In this document: positions 55,580-64,000 of the stretch, piece after piece
Position numbering within the stretch: position 1 is the stretch's first letter
Layout: each line of letters starts with the position of its first letter
Assembly: GCF_018687715.1 (NCBI RefSeq)
Contig: NC_056765.1
Location: forward strand, 15,868,501 to 15,932,500
Reading direction: 5' to 3'
Source of the DNA: Carya illinoinensis
Taxonomy: Eukaryota > Streptophyta > Magnoliopsida > Fagales > Juglandaceae
DNA: 64,000 nucleotides
Position numbers and translations under genes: made by a program
The notes under the pieces: model-generated
Told to the model about the DNA's origin: nothing
What the model saw: the letters and a program-made list of their open reading frames with translations, nothing else
Databases searched by the model: none

Positions 55580-57130
55580 TCTCCCTATTTTCGTAATGGG
55601 TAAGGAAACCCATTCTCCTCCCTTGCGCCGTCGTAAGTGGCCAACTGGGCCTCCAAGCACCTCCACCAAGACCACAACCTCACGAGCTCCACCTCCATGG
55701 TCTCCCTTTCCCCCAACTCTCTCCCTCTCTGTTGCACCACCTCACGCACACAGACTCAACTTGCACAGGTCCTCCTCGATGCACCTCCAGACATGGCCTC
55801 CAGTTGCCACTGATAGCTTCCTCTGGCCACCCTCTTCCTCCCTCAACCACTGATAGTCCCAATCTACCCCTCATGCACGTCCCCTCTCTCTCATGGGTTT
55901 CCTCACATTGCACGGCCTAGATCCACTATAGGACCACTGTGCCACCTCCACCATCCCGCCTCCACCTTGCCACCATAGCTCCATTGCATCAGCCTCAAGC
56001 TCCTCATGCCCAACCAAGCTCCCTTAGCTCTCTCTCTCTCTCTCTTTCTCTCCATTTCCCTTGGTTGAGACCCAAAAGAGCCACCGTGTGCCACCTCGGC
56101 ACCACCATGAGCTCACCACTCTAAGACCATGATCAAACCCTCCTTTGCTCAGATTCACATCTATAGCTACCTTCAATAGCCCAAACAGCCACTCTACATG
56201 GTTTAACAGTGACAGGCAGCGAGCAACGCATGAGTTATCCCGTCAATGGTAGAATCCTCTATCCCTCGTTATTTATGATAAATGTTAATTGATAAGTTAT
56301 GGACTATGCTGTTAGTATTTTAGAGTTCGTTGCATAGCTATGAAGTGAAGTGTGGTTGTGTAGTGAAGTGTTGGGCATAATTGTGTAGTGTGTTGTGTAG
56401 TATTGTGATTGTGTTGTGAAGTGTGGGTGTGAAGTATATGTTGTAATTGTGATGTAGTGTAGTGTTGTGAAGGGAGTACACATGGAGTGTATTCCATGTA
56501 GTGCGATGATGCATCGTGTGGTGTGCACTGTAGTGACGTGTGGTATAGTGTGGATGAAAGAGAGTTCACGTGGAGTATACTCTCTATGGTGTCACGAAGG
56601 TTTGGATGATGTAGTTAAGAAGCGTAGAGCGTATGGTGCAGTGTCAGGAACTATGGAACGGTGTCCCAAAGTAGTTGTGATGTGACCCTGTTATAGTGAC
56701 CGGTGTCACAATGTAGCTGGGTAGTAGTCTCGAGCTACATGACGCAACAGAGATGTTGAGAATGGGTCTTGTTGTGTAAGTGTTGGGATGAACTTCTAAA
56801 GGGCTGGGAAGTAGGAAAGGTCCTGCTAACTGGGTTTGAATAGAAGTTGGTATTAGAGTTAGGAGCTTATTCATATGAGTGGGCGTTCAACAAAAATAAG
56901 TTGATTTTAGGTGATAAAGGTAAGGTACATATGCATCTGGTGAGACACGTGTACCGGACAGATTTACCATCTATAATAGGTAATCGGTCATAAGCATGGT
57001 TACAAGATGTTTAAGCCTCAAAGTTTGCTTCAAGTCATGTGGCATGTATGAATGGGAATGAGGGCTAGAATGCATGAAGGTAGTAATGGGTATGTTGTCT
57101 AGGATTAGTGATTGAGCTGAATTATTACAT
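54886..57130 (+). other. LTR-like non-coding sequence, boundaries unresolved
   Basis: AT-rich start, pyrimidine-rich middle (55320-56060) with a CT microsatellite, then a TG-rich third (56340-56560) with irregular GTGTAGTG/GTGAAGTG repeats. The same layout of segments is seen in LTR-A, -B and -C, so this is probably an old gypsy-type LTR. No clear TG...CA ends or target duplication were found. Open frames in it are low-complexity. Confidence 0.45.
55533..55577 (+). repeat. (CT)22 microsatellite
   Basis: 45 bp of uninterrupted CT in the pyrimidine-rich part of the LTR-like region, similar in setting to the tract at 25427-25478. Confidence 0.97.
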
Positions 57131-57293
57131 TTTTAATGCTTTTGGAACCAATATATATTAATTCTTTCATTACTTTATCATTGGTTTTATATGGAAAAAT
57201 GAATAAATCAAAGTTGTGATTTTAATTGATTAAAAGCATGAATTTCTGCTCTAATTTTATCAACTATTGATTAATATGGTTTATGGTATATAT

Positions 57294-57538
57294 CGCTCGA
57301 GCGGCGGCCAGAAGCCGCCGCTTGAGCGAAGTCAGGCAGATTCAAACGCTCGATTTCTGCTCGACAGTGGGCTCGACCGAGTTGCGGGAAAAGAGATCGC
57401 TCGAGCGGAGGCATTTGGGCGCTCGAGCGAATTCAGGCAGAGTCGAATGCTCGATGTTCGCTCGACAGGCTGCTCGAGCGAACTGAGACAGAGTCGAACG
57501 CTCAATGTTCGCTCGACAGGCCGCTCGACCGAATATCA
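57294..57538. repeat. GC-rich palindromic repeat array with 15-bp hairpin
   Basis: CGCTCGAGCG occurs at 57294, 57398 and 57420, with TGCTCGAGCG at 57471. About three diverged units of 50-60 bp carry CAGGCAGAGTCGAA-like, CGCTCGATG and TTCGCTCGACAGG motifs. The first part folds as CGCTCGAGCGGCGGC, loop CAGAA, GCCGCCGCTTGAGCG (57294-57328), one mismatch in 15 pairs. It is a GC- and CpG-rich island in AT-rich DNA, upstream of a TATA box. Confidence 0.92.
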
Positions 57539-57573
57539 TATTTTACAAATCAGGGTTTATTCCGCCGTCAGAG

Positions 57574-57580
57574 TATATAA
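57574..57580 (+). promoter_or_regulatory. TATA box in presumed Athila-2 LTR
   Basis: TATATAA lies about 36 bp after the palindromic array and about 840 bp before the LTR end. It fits a U3 promoter with the array as an upstream element. Motif match only. Confidence 0.5.
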
Positions 57581-58423
57581 ATGATTTTACATCTTATGGC
57601 CAACTCTTGGCTGGGAAAACTCAGTTTTGAGTAGAGAAACACTGAGAATTCATTATTTTCCATTGATTTTCATTCAGATTTGGAGAGGAGGATTCATACA
57701 ATCAATCATTCACGCAGCTACACAATTTCCACTGGATCATTCGCTCACACTGCAGCAGATTGAAGAACTCCTTGAGGGGTCCAATTGCCACTGCAGCTCA
57801 GCCTCCTCCACCGCTTTGAATCTTCATCTCCATTCAATTGGCTTGATCTTTTCAATTCCCTACTTGCTATTTCATTTCAATTTTGAGTTTCTGAATTATT
57901 TTGGAGAATTTTGATTTAGAAGTTTGAGTAATTTATTTGTTATTCATTTAATTCATGTGATTTATTTTTATTGTTCCGTTAAGCTTTCATTTTGATAGTG
58001 ATTACAATTATAGTGGTTTAATTTGAGAATTTGTGATTTGAATACAATGATGAACCCTAGAACATTGATTTTGGGGCTTTTCAATTTTCAGTGCATGTTT
58101 TGTCAATTACTTCCTAATTTAGTTTAATTCTTAAGTTAGTTTTATTAATTTCTGAGTTTAATCTATTAGTCCTTTACATTCCGATCCGACAATCAAAATC
58201 CAAAAATATGAATCTAGTCCAAGACTAGTGTCCTCTCACATCCATTGCACATACCATCATTTTATTTTCTCTTTGTGAAGTTTTTCACCTTTTTCAACGA
58301 GTTGGATTTCTAAGTAACTTTCCCTGAGGAGACGATCTAGGAATTTATTCCTAATTATTACACGACATTCTCCTGCACTTGGGATAGCTTTATTACTACT
58401 CATTTTTGAGTGAGTTAAGTTTT

Positions 58424-58441
58424 TGGTGTCGTTGCCGGGGA
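58424..58441 (+). other. Athila-2 primer-binding site
   Basis: TGGTGTCGTTGCCGGGGA differs by two bases from the usual TGGCGCCGTTGCCGGGGA; both are C-to-T changes. It sits after AGTTTTT as in Athila-N. Confidence 0.87.
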
Positions 58442-58645
58442 AAATATTTTAGCTTAAATTTAAACTCATTATTTTTGTTATGCTCTTTAAACTGATGTTT
58501 CATGTCATGGGTGAGGGACAGTTCAAATAGTTTGCTTAGAGTCACATCGAGTGTTTAGAGAAGTATACACAGTTTGGAGATAGATAGCTCTTCTATCTTT
58601 TATATTAGTGAGTCAGGTGAGGAAATTGAAATTGAACCAGAAAAC

Positions 58646-61613
58646 ATGGCTGCACCTGCATCACGCACTCTTAAGGATTATTTGCAACCCACTCGCACCA
58701 CTACACCTTCATGCATTGTTTTACCTAAAAATGCATCTAATTTCTCTATTAAGCATAGCATGATGTCAGTGATACCAGCACCTGACAGATTTTGAGTTGG
58801 CTTGCACTACTTTTATCACTAGGGCTGTTACTGATGAATTCATTAGACTTCGTTTATTTCCTTTCTCTTTAAAGAATAAAGCGAAGATTTGGTTTAATTC
58901 TTTGAGGCCTAATTCTATTTCTAGTTGGTCTGATATGCAACGTGAATTCTTACAAAAGTTTTTTCCTTTTCAGAGAACTCAGTTTTTGCAAGAGCAAATC
59001 AGCCAGATCAATCAGAGACCTGATGAGACCTTTTAGGCCAGTTGGGAAAAATTTAAGGATTTGATGAACATCTGTCCACATCATGGTTTTAAATCTTAGA
59101 GGTTGGTGAGCTATTTTTATATTGGTCTCACTTCAGAATGCAAGTAATTTGTTCAGACAATGTGCAATGGGGAGTTCTTCAGCAAGGAACCTGATGAAGC
59201 ACTATCATTTTTTGACTACCTTGCTGAGAGCGCACAATAGTGGAACAGTCGTACTGATCGAGTTCCATTAGCAGCATAACCACTAAGGGCTATTTCTGGA
59301 GGGGGTAGATATGAGTTTAAAGAAGACACTGATGTTCAAGCTTGAATAGCTGCATTGACTAAAAGACTAGAGGTCATGGAAATGGAAAAAGTGAAGGCTG
59401 TGAAAGTAGTAGAGGCATGTTCTATATGTGCTGATTCAAACCATAAGACCCAAGACTGCCCGATTATGCCAGTATTTCAAGAAGGTGGGTCTGAACAGAT
59501 GCAATCAGCTAACTGGGTTAATAGAGCACAGAATCAGCCTTTATCCAACACATATAATCCGGGGTGGAGGAATCACCCAAATTTCTCATGGAGAAATGAT
59601 AAGCCTGGTCGGTCCCCACCACCTCAGCAGCAGCCATTTAATTAGGGTGCTCCTCAGCACCAGTATCCGCCATATCAGAATCCTCAGAGCTATCCTTATG
59701 TAGCTCCTCCTAGATTTCAGTCTCATGTAGCTGCACAGAGTTCTCAACCTTCATCATCTGCAAAGAAGATTCTAGATGACAGTATGGCTCAGATGGCCAA
59801 TACACTTCAGCAATTCATGCAGATTCAGGCCACCACAAATAATCAGAACACTTAGGCCATAAATGAGTTGCGAGGCACTATGAATAAGATGAGCACAACC
59901 TTGAGCACCCTAGAGAAAGGGAAATTTTCAACACAGCCTCAGCCTAATCCTCAAGTATACAAGCAGCAACAACAGCAAGTGCATAATGTCTCAGGGGATG
60001 TTATTGAGACAGCAAAGGCAGTTCTTACTTTGAGAAGTGGGAAGGAAGTTCCCCAACCAGAGATGCCTATAGACACACAGGCAGTTGGTCCTACACCTGA
60101 AGATGTAACAGAGACTGATGAAGTTGAGAAAGAATCAGGGGTAGTGAGACCAGAGCTGAAGAAGCATGTAAGTGTAGATGTTGAGACTAGTAAGGGATAC
60201 CAACCTGTGGTTCTCTATCCTCAGAGATTAGCTGGCCAAAAGAACAAGTATCAGACAGAGATTCAAGAGATTTTCAAGCAAGTGAAGATCAATATTCCAC
60301 TCTTGGATGCCATACAACAAGTGCCTTCATATGCAAAAGTTTTGAAGGACTTGTGCACAGTGAAGAGGAAGCTGAATATGAAGAAGAAAGCTTTCCTAAC
60401 AGAGCAAGTTAGTGCATTGATATTGAGCGAGACTCCTCAAAAGTTTGGAGATCCCGGCTCTCCCAACATTTCCATTATGATTGGAGAATCACGCATTGGG
60501 AGAGCTTTACTTGATTTGGGGAGTAGTGTGAACTTGCTACCGTTCTCAGTATATGAGCAGTTGGGATTGGGTGAGCTGAAAAAGACCTCCATCATGCTGA
60601 CAAATCAGTTAAGGTACCGAGGGGTATTGTAGAGGACGTGTTGGTCTAGCTGGACAAATTCTACTACCCAGTGGACTTTGTTGTTCTTGACATGCAGCAG
60701 CCAGTCTCCACTATTTACCAAGCTGCCGTCATTCTAGGAAGACCATTTCTAGCTACATCAAATGCATTGATCAATTCCAGAAGTGGAGTTTTGAAGCTTA
60801 CCTTTGGGAACATGGCAATTGAGTTGAACGTTTTCAACGCTTGCAAGATGCTAGCACATTTTGATGACACAAGTGATTTGAATGCTGTGGAGAGTTTGAC
60901 ACCAACAGATTTTATTTGCTCAACTTCTCTCTTATCTGATGATGATTATATTTTTCAAACACCTGAATTTTTACTTGATGAGAAAATTGATCATATCAAT
61001 GAAGATGACTTTGATTTTTTTGATTGTTTTGCAGATTCTTCGTTACCACTTGAAGTACAATTTGCGGGAGCAAGATGAAAACCCCAGTTTGAAGCTCTAC
61101 CACCACCAAACATGCTTAAATCATCAGAGGAAGAAGTTCCCCAGTTGAAACTGAAACCACTTCCTTAAGATTTAAAGTATGTGTTCCTTAGTCCTGAAGA
61201 AGGCACTTTTCTGGTGGTGATTTCCTCAAAGCTAAATCAGAAGGATGAAGCCCAGTTGATTGAAGTATTAAGGAAGCGTCGAGGCGCAATTGGTTGGACA
61301 ATAGCTAACATCAAAGGCATTGATGCCGTTGTATGTACCCACAGAATCCATCTTGAAGACGATGCTAGACCAATTCGTGATGCTCAACGTAGGCTTAATC
61401 CTACCATGAAGGAAGTTGTGAAAGAGGAAGTGCTTAAGCTACTCACAGTAGGTATCATTTACCCTATCTCAGACAGTAAGTGGGTAAGTCCAACTCAAGT
61501 GGTACTGAAAAAATCTGGTTTGACTGTCATAAAAAATGATAAAAATGAGTTGATTCCAACTAAAATGGTTACTGGCTGGAGAATGTGCATTGACTATAGA
61601 AAAGTAAGATGAA
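58646..61613 (+). pseudogene. Athila-2 gag-protease-partial RT pseudogene
   Basis: The ATG at 58646 opens gag (RTLKDYLQPTRTTTPSCIV), followed by LRLFPFSLKNKAKIWFNSLR near 58848-58910. A knuckle-like CSICADSNHKTQDCP lies near 59419-59463 and NPGWRNHPNFSW near 59560. Protease carries LLDLGSSVNLLPF near 60510-60550; a frameshift follows at about 60600. Reverse transcriptase begins near 61180 and ends after WRMCIDYRK (about 61605), just past its first conserved block. In-frame stops are frequent, several being TAG where Gln or Trp is expected. RNase H and integrase are absent through truncation. Confidence 0.88.
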
Positions 61614-61793
61614 AGTCTTAGTGTCTTAATCCTAAGGTGAATCACAGAGGTTCACTTTAAAGAATAAGACCTAGAAGTAGAACGTTGGATTTGGAAAAGG
61701 TGACCCACATGGGTCACAGAAAGAGGAAACGTGGTAAGGAAGACATAGAAGACAAAGGTAGTGACTGTAAATGGACCTCAACGATTTTAGCAT

Positions 61794-62219
61794 CAGTGTT
61801 TCTAATCTCGTACCATACCGGCCGGTGCTGCTGGAATATGCAGTACTGGCCACTGGTCTGGTACAGAAATTGTACCTATTTCGTACCGGTCCAAATACCG
61901 GCCGATATGTTAGCCTGTATCGGGCTATGTACTGGCTGGTATTTCGGCCTTTACTTTTTTTTTCATTTTTTAAAATTACAAGCTTATTTTTTGACCCTCA
62001 ATTCAAACCAGTCTATTTATAATTTATATATATATGTATTTATGCATAATTTATTCATATATAGATTATTATTTTGGAATATAATTAATATATATTTATA
62101 TATATAATTTATTCATATATTGACTATCCTGAAAAGGTACATGAAACGGTACCGGTACCGAAATATTTTGTTTCAATGCTTTGACCAGTACGGCATCTGA
62201 TACAGTATTCAAAACATTG
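61794..62219. mobile_element. hAT-type MITE, 426 bp
   Basis: Flanked by the perfect 8-bp duplication TTTAGCAT (61786-61793 and 62220-62227), the hAT hallmark. The terminal inverted repeats are about 35 bp and imperfect, starting CAGTGTTTCTAATCTCGTAC on the left and, reversed, CAATGTTTTGAATACTGTAT on the right. The left end is rich in ACCGG/GGCCGG motifs and the middle is AT-rich. No transposase. It needs a hAT transposase in trans. Confidence 0.9.
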
Positions 62220-62227
62220 TTTAGCAT

Positions 62228-62553
62228 ACTAAATAGCACGTAAGAATTCAAGGATGGATGGAGAATGTTCCAAGTGAAGCGTAGTTTTATTTCTAGCATA
62301 GTTTCTTATGCATTAGATAGAGAATGACGTTGAGGTTATGAATATGCATGTAGGTTGTTATCTGACACGCACATGAATAGACTACATGAAATGAGTATGA
62401 CATAGAGTCTAGGTAAGTATTACATTTATACTCTTCTAGAGTTTTCTAAACATATAAATGAACATGAAATGTTTTTCCTTTATGTTGCTTTACGAAATGA
62501 CACAAAACGCTTTTTACAAAAGAATGCTAAGTATAAGTTTTCAAGCATAAGTA
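62228..62553. other. Non-coding spacer, nothing recognised
   Basis: AT-rich sequence with many ATG/CATG words but no supported frame. With 61614-61785 it forms the DNA into which the MITE inserted. Confidence 0.4.
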
Positions 62554-63625
62554 TGTAACGACCCTTCTTGGTAGTCCCTTTTTACACACCCAAAGTATGT
62601 AAGTATATGCATGTAAATGGATTTTATACGTATTAAGTACTAGATTTATTTTCACAAAATGAAATATGAGGCTTAGTCCTTATGCTTTAAACGACGTGAA
62701 GAAAGTTTTTTAAATGTCCCTATGAACTGATGCTTTAAAGGATGCATGAACTGATGTTTTAAGGGATGCCATGAAAGATGATGTTTAAGCTCATGCTTTT
62801 TATGAATGAACGGACTGAAGGATGGAAAGAATTGGAAAAAAATGAAATGAAGGAAATGACTGAATGTTTTAATGTATGAAAATATGTTACGGCCATATGA
62901 ATGAACGAATAAAGGTACCAAAGGACTTGACTAGGCAAATTACAATAATGGATAAGTAGTACTAGTAGTGGACCTAGTGCTGCACCCTAATAGAATAGAT
63001 TCCTAATTCGTGGCCACAGGCAGAATCAGGTCCAAAAGACAGTTAACCCTCACACACAAGGCATAACAGTGTACAACAGCCAATGAAAGCGACAAGAAAG
63101 AATGTATGCATGTACATTAAGACTCTTTAAAAAATGAGGGTAGCAAGGCATGGGAAACTGTTTTACAAGAAGAAAACCTTTTTAAATAAAAACCCCACCT
63201 CGCAATGTTTTAAAATGAAATGATTGTCTATGTATGGTATGTATGGAATGATGAATGCATGATTAAAAACCTATGTTGTTATATTTTAACTGTATGAAGT
63301 AATGCTTACGAGTCATTGACTCATTTTAGTTTTTATGTATGCCCTCCGTGTCCCCCAAGGACAAGATGACTATGACTCGTCAAGACGGACACAGCCCAAG
63401 GGAAGAGCACGAAAGCCTAGGCACAACGTTTTGTACGAGAGACTTTAATTATTAAATTTAGTATTTTCTATTGTAACCCATTAAATTAAGGAATATGTTT
63501 TATTTATAAATGGAGTCTTTGGTATCTTGGCATGGAAGGAAAAGAAATTTCAAAATGAATGGTAATTCCCGTCACTTTTCATAAAATCATTTTATAAAGG
63601 ACCCATCACAAGGATGGGCGTTACA
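62554..63625 (+). mobile_element. LTR-like block, TGTAACGACCC...GGGCGTTACA
   Basis: The 1072-bp block starts TGTAACGACCC and ends GGGCGTTACA, with TGTAACG/CGTTACA inverted ends like those of LTR-A and LTR-B. Near its 3' part, GAGTCATTGACTC (63310-63322) is a small inverted repeat where the others have theirs. The flanking 5-mers (AAGTA and TAGCC) do not match, so it is not a simple solo LTR. It could be one LTR of a rearranged element. It abuts LINE-6 directly. Confidence 0.55.
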
Positions 63626-64000
63626 TAGCCTTCTCCAACTCCTTTCTCACATTGCCAAAACTTTTCTGGTTCCAAACAGTTAATTTCTCACTACAGGTTT
63701 GGATCTTCCTCATTATAGTATTCATTTCATATGGGCTTGATATCCCCTTCCATGCCTTTTCAGTTACTGTCTAACACTCTTTAGACTCCACCCACATTGC
63801 TTCAAAACTAAATAGTCTTTGACCTTTCCTATAATATTGCTCTACATATAAGTTAAGAATAATTGGTACATGGTCAGAATAGTAGTCAATCCATGCCTCA
63901 CTTTTGCATGAACATAATGACTGCACCAAGTAGCATTTTCCAGGAACCTATCAAGCCTCTCACTAATACACTACCATGCCCCTCTTCTGTTACACCATGT
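63626..64000 (-). pseudogene. LINE-6 ORF2 fragment (end of endonuclease and linker)
   Basis: Minus-strand sequence contains SERLDRFLENATW near 63925-63965, the conserved LDR segment of the LINE endonuclease. It is followed by a linker with FEAMWVESKEC-like sequence near 63780-63815 and NQKSFGNVRKELEK near 63630-63675. Stops are present. It runs off the window end, so its full extent is unknown; its left edge is the LTR-like block. Confidence 0.78.

Larger units (their letters stand above)
57131..61613 (+). mobile_element. Athila-2: 3'-truncated Athila-like Ty3/gypsy element
   Basis: The presumed 5' LTR ends GAGTTA at 58417, followed by AGTTTTT and a tRNA-Asp-type PBS. Gag, protease and the first part of reverse transcriptase follow in one orientation and then stop abruptly at about 61613. 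The LTR start is not resolved; it lies before the hairpin at 57294, and 57131 is a lower guess. No 3' LTR is found. Gag and protease resemble those of Athila-N but are clearly a different family member. Confidence 0.75.

Noticed and set aside
57267..57584. Arg/Ala/Ser-rich open frames on both strands
   Set aside because: Produced by the palindromic CGCTCGAGCG array. All frames look alike because of the repeat.
62549..63630. Simple solo LTR at 62554-63625
   Set aside because: The flanking five bases do not match (AAGTA versus TAGCC), so it is listed only as LTR-like.

Overview
This is nuclear DNA from a flowering plant, most likely a woody eudicot. It is AT-rich and built almost entirely from plant transposable elements layered inside one another: Ty1/copia, Athila-type Ty3/gypsy, solo LTRs, L1-type LINEs with a C-terminal RNase H domain, and hAT and PIF/Harbinger-like MITEs. 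A fragment of a plant ankyrin-repeat gene supports this. A Fagales origin is a guess from general resemblance of the repeats. I see no intact host gene, no tRNA or rRNA gene and no CRISPR array.

Left part (1-8632). A decayed but structurally complete Ty1/copia element (Copia-1, 204-5140) is bounded by the 5-bp target duplication ATGAT. A 2.06-kb solo LTR follows (LTR-A, 5353-7415, duplication CATCA). Next is a minus-strand fragment of an ankyrin/PGG-type gene (7985-8465).

Centre (8633-32278). One old Ty1/copia element (Copia-2) has been split by at least five later insertions. LINE-1 (8811-14691) and a 9.6-kb Athila-like element (Athila-N, 14848-24406, duplication CTAAC) both sit in its 5' LTR. 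A solo LTR (LTR-C, 24737-27424, duplication AATTA) lies just after its primer-binding site and itself carries a 503-bp LTR-like insertion (26240-26742, duplication CCATG). A MITE (29282-29649) interrupts its pol gene. Athila-N has LTRs, PBS and PPT but lacks reverse transcriptase, RNase H and the integrase core, so it looks like a non-autonomous derivative that moved using proteins from elsewhere. Its 3' region holds a short coiled-coil ORF behind a TATA-like box, a tRNA-like A-box/B-box pair and repeated PPT-like G runs.

Right-centre (32279-51538). A non-coding segment occurs as diverged local copies (blocks A, B and C) separated by two related minus-strand LINEs (LINE-2 and LINE-4). LTR-B (34584-36849, duplication GTGAC) lies beside LINE-2. 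A full-length minus-strand LINE (LINE-3, 41623-47331) is inserted in block B with a 12-bp duplication and still has an uninterrupted 504-residue ORF1.

Right part (51539-64000). This holds a 5'-truncated LINE (LINE-5), LTR-like DNA, and a 3'-truncated Athila-like element (Athila-2) whose presumed LTR carries a GC-rich palindromic array upstream of a TATA box. A hAT MITE with a perfect 8-bp duplication, another LTR-like block and the start of LINE-6 complete the window.

Most coding regions are broken by stops and frameshifts. The least decayed pieces are LINE-3 ORF1, the Athila-N gag-protease region and the Athila-N coiled-coil ORF. In three LINEs the ORF1 stop overlaps the ORF2 start (ATGA or TAATG), which suggests coupled translation.
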